DNA of 8,152 nucleotides from Peptostreptococcaceae bacterium (GTDB lineage: Bacteria > Bacillota_A > Clostridia > Peptostreptococcales > Anaerovoracaceae): assembly GCA_016650135.1 (NCBI GenBank), contig JAENWH010000067.1, positions 1 to 8,152 of the forward strand. The letters run 5' to 3'. Numbering within the stretch: the stretch's first letter is position 1; every line of letters begins with the position of its first letter. The notes beneath the pieces were generated by a model. That model saw only the letters and a list, made by a program, of their open reading frames with translations, was not told where the DNA came from and searched no databases. Made by a program: the position numbers and the translations under genes. This document shows positions 1 to 6,505 of this stretch, piece by piece.

Positions 1-2
1 CA

Positions 3-113
3 ATCCGTAGACAGGGTTACGGATATAGCGATGATGATTATTTCTTTTTAAAGCTTTTCGATGCAAGTCGTAAAGATTATGTCAGAAATCCAACTTGCAA
101 TAAAATCGCCTAA
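3..113 (+). pseudogene. C-terminal end of an ISL3-family transposase (cut by window edge)
   Basis: An open frame enters from the left edge and runs 36 codons to a TAA at 111-113. It contains YGYSDDDYFFLKLFD, which closely matches the C-terminal tail of ISL3-family DDE transposases as I remember it (YGFRDDEYFFLKI). The catalytic part lies outside the window, so I cannot tell whether the copy is intact. A candidate ISL3 right end follows directly (115-138), as expected for these elements, where the gene ends close to the inverted repeat. The family call rests on this short motif plus the terminal sequence; it is typed as a pseudogene only because just a fragment is visible. Confidence 0.7.
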
Positions 114-114
114 A

Positions 115-138
115 ACCCACAAACTTTGTGATTGAGCC
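115..138 (+). repeat. Candidate right terminal inverted repeat of the ISL3-type element
   Basis: Immediately after the transposase stop is a 24-nt stretch starting ACCCACAAA and ending GAGCC, the pattern I associate with ISL3 right ends (the element would begin GGCTC on the other side). Inside it, CACAAA and TTTGTG form a small palindrome around one base. The next eight bases, TTTATTTA (139-146), would be one copy of the 8-bp target duplication typical of the family. The left end is outside the window, so neither the repeat nor the duplication can be confirmed here. Confidence 0.55.
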
Positions 139-190
139 TTTATTTAAGAAAAGAAAAGCATATTTATTAAATTGACATAGTCCCTGCTAC

Positions 191-222
191 TTTACATAAT
201 GCGAAGTTTTACATTATGTCGC
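191..222. repeat. Paired direct and inverted repeat (possible recombination or element end)
   Basis: TTTACATAATG at 191-201 and TTTACATTATG at 208-218 are 11-mers offset by 17 nt with one mismatch. The same stretch contains a perfect inverted repeat, ACATAATG (194-201) and CATTATGT (212-219), with a 10-nt spacer. The minus-strand ISL3 remnant ends exactly here, so this is the junction between transposase sequence and unrelated DNA. Such a layout could be a tyrosine-recombinase core site or the end of another mobile element; both are guesses. No recombinase gene is in the window. Confidence 0.4.
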
Positions 223-471
223 AACTAACGAAGCTAATGTGACTAAAAAGTCCGCTCCTACATATTTTTGGAAATTTCTTATCTGTTGCTTACCTCGTCC
301 TTTTTGAAGATAAAGGAGCTCTAAAGTATCATAATCCAATATCATTGTGCAGAATACTCTTCCTAAATGGAGTTTGAACTCATCAACAAGAACTCCTCGG
401 CTATATTTGATAGTGCCATAAGAATTCTTAGAAAGCTCAGCTCCGATGAAATATCGAAACCGTGCATTAAG
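214..471 (-). pseudogene. Internal fragment of an ISL3-like transposase
   Basis: Reading the minus strand from 471 gives 85 sense codons with no ATG, preceded by a stop at 474-472. The frame contains GVLVDEFKLHLGRVFCTMIL followed shortly by a YDT/LQKGRGK stretch. This resembles the first catalytic-aspartate region of ISL3 transposases (DEF, then a conserved T-V-L-D segment, then a GxGK-like segment). Homology appears to fade after QKYVGADFL, and the frame stops in the repeat at 191-222. The N-terminal zinc-binding part and the rest of the DDE domain are missing, so this is a decayed or truncated copy. It lies opposite in orientation to the fragment at 3-113, so it is probably a separate insertion. 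It lacks a start and a plausible product. Confidence 0.6.
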
Positions 472-503
472 TCAAAATCAATTTCAATAATTACAGTTTC
501 CAC

Positions 504-533
504 TTGACAGATAACTGTTCACGATGCAATAAT
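504..533 (+). promoter_or_regulatory. Sigma-70-type promoter for the zinc dehydrogenase
   Basis: A perfect TTGACA (-35) lies at 504-509. After an 18-nt spacer comes AATAAT (-10, 528-533), five of six to consensus, preceded by TG at 525-526 as in extended -10 promoters. Transcription would start near 540, about 60 nt before the ATG at 603. The spacer holds ACAG/CTGT (507-518), and the -10 overlaps an inverted repeat CAATAA (527-532) / TTATTG (541-546); either could be a regulator site. It lies just outside the minus-strand transposase remnant. Confidence 0.6.
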
Positions 534-602
534 AAACATCTTATTGTCTGATGTCTTTTAAATGAAACATTGAATATCGTTAATTATTTGGAGGGAAAAT
601 TT

Positions 603-1616
603 ATGAAAGCTCTTTTGTATTTAGGCACTGAACATGTTGAGGTTAATGAAGTGACGGAACCCGTTTCTACTAAAGGACAGGTAAAATTAAAAATTATCTG
701 TTGTGGCATTTGTGGTTCTGATATGGGTATTTTTCTTGGATCACATCCAAGAGCTAAAGCACCACTAATTTTAGGTCATGAATTTTTGGGTGTTTTAACT
801 GAAAATGGAAAAAAATTTAAGAAAGGTGACAAAGTTGTTGCTTTTCCTCTTATCTCATGTGGCCATTGTAGAGCTTGTAGAGAAGGATCTTCTCATGTCT
901 GTAATAGTTTAGGTCTTTATGGAATTGATAAAGATGGAGGACTTGCCGAATATATTTGCATTGATGAAGATCTTTTATTCAAAGTACCGGAAGGTGTCTC
1001 TGATAAAGCTGCTGTTACAACAGAACCCTTTGCTGTAATTGTAAGAGCGCTCCATTCATCAAATTTTAAAGCATTGGATACTGTAGCGGTCAGTGGTGCT
1101 GGCCCTATTGGATTGCTTACCGGAATGTTTGCAAAGCAGATGGGAGCTCAAGAAGTTTTCATTTCCGATATAAACGAAAACAGATTAGATACTGCAAAAC
1201 TTTTTGGTTTGACTCCAGTGAATCCACTGAAGCAGAATTTTGAAAAAGTAGTGAAAGCTGCTACGGAAGGTGAAGGTTGTGATGTTTTCTTTGAATGCAG
1301 TGGTTCAGAAGCCGCTTCAACAACAATGACAGATATTACAAGAGCTCATGGAACTCTTTGTATGGTAGCTGTTCACAAAAACCCCCATTTAGTAAATCTT
1401 CAAGCTCTTAATTTCAAAGAACAAACCCTTGTCGGTACAAGAGTTTATACAAAAGAAGAATTCAAACAAGCGGTAGATTATCTTCCACAGATTCAAAATG
1501 AATTGGAAAAAATTGTTACACATATCGTTTCTTTTGAAGACAGTCCGAATGTATTTGATATGATTAGAGATCCTCATAGTGCAACAGCGAAAGTTGTCGT
1601 TACAATTGCAGAATAG
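603..1616 (+). CDS. Zinc-dependent medium-chain alcohol/polyol dehydrogenase (sorbitol/threonine/galactonate dehydrogenase-like)
   Basis: This 337-residue protein has the full medium-chain dehydrogenase layout. Catalytic-zinc residues are Cys37 (GICGSD) and His59-Glu60 (GHE), with Glu141 in TEPFAV as a likely further ligand. The structural zinc site has Cys86, 89, 92 and 100. A Rossmann fold starts at GAGPIG (165-170), and Asp189 at the end of the second strand favours NAD over NADP. The start at 603 is preferred over an in-frame ATG at 570 because GGAGGG (590-595) sits 7 nt before it and the family's usual MKAL start fits. Relatives oxidise secondary hydroxyls of polyols, threonine or sugar acids such as L-galactonate. 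Next to a TRAP system and an IlvD/Edd dehydratase, a sugar-acid or polyol substrate is the best inference. It has its own strong promoter upstream. The exact substrate is not determinable; the family is certain. Confidence 0.92.
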   Translation: MKALLYLGTEHVEVNEVTEPVSTKGQVKLKIICCGICGSDMGIFLGSHPRAKAPLILGHEFLGVLTENGKKFKKGDKVVAFPLISCGHCRACREGSSHVCNSLGLYGIDKDGGLAEYICIDEDLLFKVPEGVSDKAAVTTEPFAVIVRALHSSNFKALDTVAVSGAGPIGLLTGMFAKQMGAQEVFISDINENRLDTAKLFGLTPVNPLKQNFEKVVKAATEGEGCDVFFECSGSEAASTTMTDITRAHGTLCMVAVHKNPHLVNLQALNFKEQTLVGTRVYTKEEFKQAVDYLPQIQNELEKIVTHIVSFEDSPNVFDMIRDPHSATAKVVVTIAE

Positions 1617-1633
1617 CATATGAGCTATGTATG

Positions 1634-1677
1634 TGACTGAACTATTTAGTATGAAATTTGACTATGCGGTTCAGTTA
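1634..1677 (+). terminator. Hairpin after the zinc dehydrogenase gene, possible weak terminator
   Basis: ACTGAAC (1636-1642) pairs perfectly with GTTCAGT (1669-1675), extendable by a G-U and a T-A pair, and TAGT/ACTA can pair inside the loop. It starts 17 nt after the dehydrogenase stop. No clear T-run follows, so it may be a weak or processed 3' end rather than a true intrinsic terminator. It suggests the TRAP genes can be transcribed separately from the dehydrogenase. Confidence 0.35.
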
Positions 1678-1750
1678 ACTTATTAAAGTCTCATTTTGAA
1701 GTTACATGGATAAATTTAATTTTTTGAGTGATTTTTTGGGTTATGAATGG

Positions 1751-1773
1751 TTCTGATAAATGATTTATCAGAA
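1751..1773. promoter_or_regulatory. Perfect 23-bp palindrome upstream of dctP, likely operator
   Basis: TTCTGATAAA (1751-1760) and TTTATCAGAA (1764-1773) are exact inverted repeats around a 3-nt centre. The site lies 34 nt before the dctP start codon. It has no T-run after it and is AT-rich, so a protein-binding operator is more likely than a terminator. I could not place a convincing -35/-10 pair around it, and no regulator gene lies in the window. The bound protein family is unknown. Confidence 0.6.
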
Positions 1774-1797
1774 GATAAATGAAATTTTTATAGATAA
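1755..1797 (+). repeat. Three GATAA motifs at exact 19-nt spacing
   Basis: GATAAATGA occurs at 1755-1763 and again at 1774-1782, and GATAA recurs at 1793-1797, each start 19 nt after the last. The first belongs to the palindrome at 1751-1773; the last touches the Shine-Dalgarno sequence of dctP (AAGGAG, 1796-1801). Spacing near two helical turns would put the motifs on roughly one face of the DNA, as expected for cooperative binding by a regulator. Chance is possible in such AT-rich DNA. Confidence 0.4.
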
Positions 1798-1807
1798 GGA
1801 GAAAAAA

Positions 1808-2818
1808 ATGAAAAAGAAAAGTCTCGTAGTTTTAGCATTATTAGTTAGTGCCACTATGCTCTTTGCTAATGGTACAAAAGAAGGTAGTTCTTCTAATGAT
1901 TCAAAAAAAGTGGTTCGATTAACATTTTCTAATGTTACATCCCAATCCGGAAAAGATGGTGGTTTGCTCTTTAAAAAAGTAGCAGAAGAAGCTTCTAATG
2001 GCACTTTGGCGATAGATTTGTTCCCAGATAACCAGCTTGGAAATGACCGTGTTGTAATTGAAACCACACAGTTTGGTGATATCGATATCGGTGTTAGTTC
2101 AACAAGTCCTATTGCAACAATGTATCCGGATTTCTATGCCTTTGATGCACCTTATATCTTTATGAATCCACAAGATGCATATGATAAACTTGATGGCGAA
2201 GTCGGTCAGAAAATTCTTAACAACATGGAATCCATTGGTTTTAAGGGTTTAGGTTTTTGGGAAAATGGTTTTAGAGATTTCACCAATGATAACGTAGCTG
2301 TTAAGTTACCTTCTGATGTAAAGGGCATGAAAGTTCGTGTTATGGAAAACCAAGTGCATATCGCAGCTTGGAAAGCTTGGGGTGCAAACCCAACACCAAT
2401 GGCATTCACTGAAGTTTTTACAGGACTACAACAAGGTGTTATCGATGCTCAAGAGAATCCTCTAGGTATCATCGATGCTAATAAATTCCAGGAAGTACAA
2501 AAATATGTGTCTTTGACTCAACATGTTTATACTCCTTACTTCATGGTAATGAATTTGGATAAATACAATTCCTTAACTGCTGTTCAAAAGGATGCAATCA
2601 TGAAGGCTGCAAAAGCTTCTATTGATTATCAGAGAAGTCAGTCTCAGAAGTATGAAGGTGAAATCACTAAGAAATTAATTGCTGGTGGTACTGTTGTTAC
2701 TGAAATTTCAGATGCTGAAAAGGCTGTATGGAAAAAAGTAGCAAAAGATGCAGGTGTTTATGAATTAGTTGCTGAAAAAATGGATCACCCAGAATTTTTG
2801 ACTGAGTGGTTAAAGTAG
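1808..2818 (+). CDS. dctP: TRAP transporter substrate-binding protein, DctP family
   Basis: A 336-residue periplasmic solute receptor of a tripartite ATP-independent transporter, which captures an organic acid and delivers it to DctQM. The N-terminus (1-20) is a signal peptide with a Lys-rich start and hydrophobic core, followed by ANGTKEG and a Ser-rich linker; there is no lipobox Cys. The family signature is clear: GMKVRVME (173-180) with Arg177, the expected carboxylate-binding arginine, then GANPTPMAFTEVFTGLQQG (192-210) and DAQENP with Asn217, another typical ligand residue. GFR (154-156) supplies a second likely binding arginine. The start at 1808 is chosen over 1760 because AAGGAG lies 6 nt before it and the signal peptide begins there. 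It is first in the dctPQM order. The substrate is unknown; sugar acids or similar carboxylates are inferred from neighbours. Confidence 0.93.
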   Translation: MKKKSLVVLALLVSATMLFANGTKEGSSSNDSKKVVRLTFSNVTSQSGKDGGLLFKKVAEEASNGTLAIDLFPDNQLGNDRVVIETTQFGDIDIGVSSTSPIATMYPDFYAFDAPYIFMNPQDAYDKLDGEVGQKILNNMESIGFKGLGFWENGFRDFTNDNVAVKLPSDVKGMKVRVMENQVHIAAWKAWGANPTPMAFTEVFTGLQQGVIDAQENPLGIIDANKFQEVQKYVSLTQHVYTPYFMVMNLDKYNSLTAVQKDAIMKAAKASIDYQRSQSQKYEGEITKKLIAGGTVVTEISDAEKAVWKKVAKDAGVYELVAEKMDHPEFLTEWLK

Positions 2819-2834
2819 TTTAAGAAAACTATAT

Positions 2835-2868
2835 GCATGTAGGTACTCCATTAATTGTACCTACATGT
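2835..2868 (+). promoter_or_regulatory. Perfect 11-bp hairpin between dctP and dctQ (attenuator / mRNA stabiliser)
   Basis: CATGTAGGTAC (2836-2846) and GTACCTACATG (2857-2867) are exact inverted repeats with a 10-nt loop, extendable by one G-U pair. The sequence TCTTTTAG follows, too short a T-run for full termination. Placed right after the binding-protein gene, it would cause partial termination or protect the dctP message from 3' decay, giving more binding protein than membrane subunits. That role is known for binding-protein operons in general and inferred here. Confidence 0.65.
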
Positions 2869-2890
2869 CTTTTAGATGATAGGAGCTTTT

Positions 2891-3430
2891 ATGAAAACAA
2901 ATAATTTTTTTAAACTATTAGATGAAAAGTTTGAACTAGTTTCTTGCATAATAATGATGTCATTATTTACTTTGTTACTCTTTTTTCAAGTTGTTATGCG
3001 TTATATCTTTAATAATTCATTGACTTGGACTGAAGAATTATCTAGATATTTATTTATCTGGCTTGTTTATATGGGAATTAGCTATAGTGCTAAGCAGAAA
3101 CAGCATATTAAAGTTGAAGCCTTGATGAATATATTTCCTAAAAAATCACGACCTTATGTTGTGATTATCGGTGATGTACTTTTTCTGGCTTTTAGTATTT
3201 TGATAGTTTTTGCTGGAAGTCGATTAGTTTTTAAGGAAATAATCCTTAAACAAAAAAGTCCAGCAATGGGAATCCCTATGGCTATTGTTTATGCAGCTCC
3301 TGTAGTTGGTTTTGCACTTACTGCTTTTCGTCAGATCCAAGTAATTATTTTCCGTAAAAAACATTTTAAATATACCCCGGAAGGCTCAATAGAAAAATTG
3401 ATAGCAAAGGAGATCAACGCAAATGACTAG
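2891..3430 (+). CDS. dctQ: TRAP transporter small membrane subunit, DctQ family
   Basis: A 179-residue inner-membrane protein with about four hydrophobic segments (roughly residues 17-37, 51-66, 88-110 and 127-149), the usual DctQ size and topology. The family motif FFQVVMRYIF, then SLTWTEELSRYLFIWLVYMG (43-62), is the standard signature. The start at 2891 is chosen over the in-frame ATG at 2876 because AGGAG at 2881-2885 fits it and the upstream ATG would precede that site. It partners with DctM to form the sodium-driven permease. Its last 8 nt overlap dctM, so the two are translationally coupled. The C-terminal 30 residues are a charged cytoplasmic tail. Confidence 0.92.
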   Translation: MKTNNFFKLLDEKFELVSCIIMMSLFTLLLFFQVVMRYIFNNSLTWTEELSRYLFIWLVYMGISYSAKQKQHIKVEALMNIFPKKSRPYVVIIGDVLFLAFSILIVFAGSRLVFKEIILKQKSPAMGIPMAIVYAAPVVGFALTAFRQIQVIIFRKKHFKYTPEGSIEKLIAKEINAND

Positions 3431-4709
3431 TGCAGTACTTATTCTCAGTTTATTTGCCTTTATGATTTTAAATGTTCCAGTTGGAATTGCAATCGGTCTT
3501 GCTTCAACTAGTGCTATTTTAGTTGGTGGAAGATTAAGTTTGAGCTTTATCCCTCAAGCTTTGGTTACAGGAACAGATTCGTTTCCTATCATGGCTATTC
3601 CTTTGTTCATTCTTGCTGGAGAACTCATGGGTAATGGTGGAATTTCAAAAAGATTACTTAATGTAGCTGATGCTTTACTTGGCCATATAACAGGTGGTTT
3701 AGCTATTGTTACTGTTGCCGTATGTATGTTTTTTGCAGCTGTATCAGGATCAGGTCCTGCAACTGTTGCTGCAGTAGGTGCTATGGTAGTTCCTGGTATG
3801 TTGGCACTTGGGTATGATATGTCCTTTATCTTAGCTTTAATAGCTGCTGCTGGTTCCATTGGTGTTATTATACCTCCTAGTATCCCGATGATTATTTATG
3901 GTGTTTCAACATCCACTTCAATTAGTACCTTATTTATTGCAGGATTTATTCCTGGAATTCTTATTGGTCTGAGTTTAATGGTGTATGTTTATTTTTATTG
4001 TAAGAAAAAAGGTTGGAAAGGGACTGATAGACCATTTTCTGGAAAAAGAGTTCTCTCTTCCGTATGGTTGGGTAAATGGGCTTTAATCGATCCTATCATC
4101 ATTCTTGGTGGTATTTATAGTGGAATTTTCACCCCTACAGAAGCTGCAGCTGTTGCTGCTGTGTATGCCTTTGTTTGTGGTATGTTTATCTACAAAGAAT
4201 TTACCTTTAAAAGTTTAATGAAAACCATTGGTAATGCTTGTTCAACAACTGGAACGGTTATGGTTATTCTTGGTTGTGCTACAGCTTTCACTAAAATATT
4301 GACATTGGAACAAGTTCCTTTACATGTGGCAAATGCAATCACAGCATTCACAACAAGTCGTATTTTAGTTCTTGTTTTGATGAACGTATTGTTGCTAATT
4401 GTCGGGTGTTTTATGGATACAACACCAGCTATGATGGTTTTAGCTCCAATTCTCCTGCCTATAGCTATGAAATTCGGGTTAAGTCCAATTCAATTCGGTT
4501 TAATCATGGTTGTTAACCTTTCTATTGGATTTATAACTCCTCCTCTTGGAATTAACTTGTTTGTTGCTGCAAGAGTTGGTAATACGACATTGGATAATGT
4601 TGTAAGGGGAATTATACCGTTCTTTATCATCAATATATTAGATTTATTATTAATCACCTATATTCCTGCTATTACCATGTTCTTACCCCATATGTTCGGA
4701 GTTGCATAG
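3423..4709 (+). CDS. dctM: TRAP transporter large permease subunit, DctM family
   Basis: This 428-residue, highly hydrophobic protein is the transport channel of the TRAP system, expected to have about a dozen membrane helices. Typical DctM stretches are visible: IPLFILAGELMGNGGI, FFAAVSGSGPATVAAVGAMV, GVIIPPSIPMIIYGV, then FTPTEAAAVAAVYA and a late GFITPPLGINLFVA. Length matches the family (about 425). The ATG overlaps the end of dctQ, and AAAGGAG at 3406-3412 lies 10 nt before it, inside dctQ. With DctP and DctQ this forms a complete importer driven by an ion gradient. Nothing looks broken or unusual. Confidence 0.95.
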   Translation: MTSAVLILSLFAFMILNVPVGIAIGLASTSAILVGGRLSLSFIPQALVTGTDSFPIMAIPLFILAGELMGNGGISKRLLNVADALLGHITGGLAIVTVAVCMFFAAVSGSGPATVAAVGAMVVPGMLALGYDMSFILALIAAAGSIGVIIPPSIPMIIYGVSTSTSISTLFIAGFIPGILIGLSLMVYVYFYCKKKGWKGTDRPFSGKRVLSSVWLGKWALIDPIIILGGIYSGIFTPTEAAAVAAVYAFVCGMFIYKEFTFKSLMKTIGNACSTTGTVMVILGCATAFTKILTLEQVPLHVANAITAFTTSRILVLVLMNVLLLIVGCFMDTTPAMMVLAPILLPIAMKFGLSPIQFGLIMVVNLSIGFITPPLGINLFVAARVGNTTLDNVVRGIIPFFIINILDLLLITYIPAITMFLPHMFGVA

Positions 4710-4723
4710 TACATTACATTTCA

Positions 4724-4794
4724 ACATAAAAAGGAACGTATCTGAGTCTCTTTGTATGGTCTATACATCGGCAAGGTTGTTCCTTTTTTTATGT
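4724..4794 (+). terminator. Long hairpin with A/T-flanked stem between dctM and the dehydratase
   Basis: ACATAAAAAGGAAC (4724-4737) is complementary to the 3' arm from GTTCC (4779-4783) through a seven-T run to ATGT (4791-4794), allowing for two extra Ts. The 41-nt loop holds a second small stem, TGTAT/ATACA, around GGTCT. The GGAAC/GTTCC core followed by a T-run works as a bidirectional-style intrinsic terminator. It ends 31 nt before the dehydratase ATG, so it may partly separate that gene from the TRAP operon or act as a leader attenuator. Confidence 0.5.
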
Positions 4795-4825
4795 GACTAA
4801 TATTTTTTCTAAAGAGGAGTTGTTA

Positions 4826-6505
4826 ATGGCAAAACTGAGAAGTCAAAAAATACTTGAAGGGCCTCAATGGGCAAATGTGAGAGCTCTTTATAAATCGAGT
4901 GGTTATTCAAGTGATGAATTGAAGAAACCAATCATTGCTGTAGTAAATTCATATAATTCCATTTGCCCGGGGCATGTTAATTTAAAACAACTTGCAGTAA
5001 GGGTGAAAGAAGGTATTTATGCAGCTGGTGGAACCCCTATTGAATTTGGAACTATCGGTGCTTGTGATGGTATTGCCATGGGTCATGTCGGAATGAAGTA
5101 TATTCTTCCTGGAAGGGAAGCTATAGCTGACGATATTGAAATTATGGCAGAGGCTCATCAAGTAGATGGATTAGTACTTCTCGGTTCCTGTGATAAGATT
5201 GTCCCTGGTATGATTATGGGAGCCTTGAGACTTAATATCCCTTCTATCTTTATAAATGGTGGTCCGACTCTTCCCGGTCATATGACGAAGGGGAATTTAT
5301 ATGGTGGTACTTCCATCGACCATTCCTTTATTCAAGAATCAGAAGGCGCTTTTAATACTGGTAAAATCAGTAAAGAAGCGTATGAATGGATTGAAGATAA
5401 TGCAGTACCTACTATAGGATCCTGTGCTATGCTTGGTACTGCCAACACTATGTGTTGCTTAACAGAAGTTATGGGTTTATCGCTTCCTGGTTCTTCTACT
5501 ATTCCTGCTGTGTACAGTAAAAGATCTGCTGTAGCTTTTGAAACAGGTAAAGTGATTGTTGATTTGGTGAATCATGATGTGAAACCGAGTGATATCATCA
5601 CAAGAAGCTCTTTAGAAAATTCTATCATGGTTAATTCAGCTATCGGTGGTTCAACAAATGCTGTATTACATATATTGGCTATTGCTTATACGGCTGGCAT
5701 AGCCTTGACTATTGATGATTTTGAAAAGATTTCAAATAGGATTCCTCATCTTGTTCCCATGATACCGGCTGGTAAATATACTCTATTGGATTTTTATAAT
5801 GCTGGGGGGATTCCTTCATTATTGAAAGAAATGGCATCTAAGCTGAATCTCAATTGTTTGACATGTACTGAGAAAACCGTTGCAGAGAATCTTGACTGTG
5901 TAAAGATTGTTGATGAGGACATTATTCGTTCTCTTGATAATCCTGTACATAGCAGGGGTGGTATAGCGGTCCTTTATGGAAATATTGCTCCCCATAGTGC
6001 TATTACGAAACCTTCTGCAATTCCTGAGAATTCACTCTATTTTTCTGGGAAAGCCAAAATCTACGAAAGTGAAGAAGATGCCCTACGTGGGATTAGAGCA
6101 AATGAAGTAAAAGAAAATGATGTAGTCGTTATCAGGAATGAAGGTCCTAAAGGATCTCCTGGAATGCCTGAAATGTATAAGGCTATGAAACTATTGGTCG
6201 GTATGGGACTTGGAGACAAAGTTTGTTTAATTACAGATGGAAGATTTTCTGGGTCTAATAATGGTTGTTTCATTGGTCATATATGTCCTGAAGCATATGA
6301 TGATGGTCCTATTGCTTATCTTGAAAATGGTGATGATATTGTTGTCGATGTCAAACAAAGGACCATAGATGCGCCATATGTGGATTTTACAGAACGAAGG
6401 AAAGTTATAGCTCCTTGTCGTTCTAAAAAAATCAAAGGGCATCTTTTCCTGTATCAAAAGACTGTCGAAACAGCTGCCAAAGGTGCTTATTTACCCATAA
6501 AATAA
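4826..6505 (+). CDS. IlvD/Edd-family iron-sulfur dehydratase (dihydroxy-acid or sugar-acid dehydratase)
   Basis: A 559-residue cytoplasmic enzyme that removes water from a 2,3-dihydroxy acid to give a 2-keto acid. Visible hallmarks are CDGIAMGHVGMKYILPGRE (80-98) with a metal-binding Asp81, GSCDKIVPGM (120-129) with cluster Cys122 and Asp123-Lys124 (the lysine is carbamylated in the family), GSCAMLGTANTM (198-209) with cluster Cys200, Glu439 in NEGPKG, and the catalytic serine Ser475 in DGRFSG. ATG 4826 is chosen over 4793 because GAGGAG (4814-4819) fits and MAKLRSQ matches family starts. Length is like bacterial IlvD without the longer E. coli insertions. The family includes valine/isoleucine-pathway IlvD and dehydratases for gluconate, arabinonate and xylonate. 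Beside a TRAP importer and dehydrogenases, with no ilv genes, a catabolic sugar-acid role is favoured, though true IlvD cannot be excluded. Confidence 0.88.
   Translation: MAKLRSQKILEGPQWANVRALYKSSGYSSDELKKPIIAVVNSYNSICPGHVNLKQLAVRVKEGIYAAGGTPIEFGTIGACDGIAMGHVGMKYILPGREAIADDIEIMAEAHQVDGLVLLGSCDKIVPGMIMGALRLNIPSIFINGGPTLPGHMTKGNLYGGTSIDHSFIQESEGAFNTGKISKEAYEWIEDNAVPTIGSCAMLGTANTMCCLTEVMGLSLPGSSTIPAVYSKRSAVAFETGKVIVDLVNHDVKPSDIITRSSLENSIMVNSAIGGSTNAVLHILAIAYTAGIALTIDDFEKISNRIPHLVPMIPAGKYTLLDFYNAGGIPSLLKEMASKLNLNCLTCTEKTVAENLDCVKIVDEDIIRSLDNPVHSRGGIAVLYGNIAPHSAITKPSAIPENSLYFSGKAKIYESEEDALRGIRANEVKENDVVVIRNEGPKGSPGMPEMYKAMKLLVGMGLGDKVCLITDGRFSGSNNGCFIGHICPEAYDDGPIAYLENGDDIVVDVKQRTIDAPYVDFTERRKVIAPCRSKKIKGHLFLYQKTVETAAKGAYLPIK

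Noticed and set aside
570..602. Upstream in-frame ATG extension of the zinc dehydrogenase
   Set aside because: The Shine-Dalgarno GGAGGG lies inside this extension and fits the ATG at 603; the added residues do not match the family N-terminus.
1760..1807. Upstream ATG extension of dctP
   Set aside because: It would put 16 charged and polar residues before a clear signal peptide and overlaps the palindrome; AAGGAG fits the ATG at 1808.
1389..2409. Minus-strand open frames opposite the dehydrogenase and dctP
   Set aside because: They are short, lack ribosome binding sites and recognisable motifs, and lie wholly or mostly opposite well-supported genes.
4793..4825. Upstream ATG extension of the dehydratase
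   Set aside because: The ATG falls in the 3' arm of the terminator-like hairpin, and the good Shine-Dalgarno serves the ATG at 4826.
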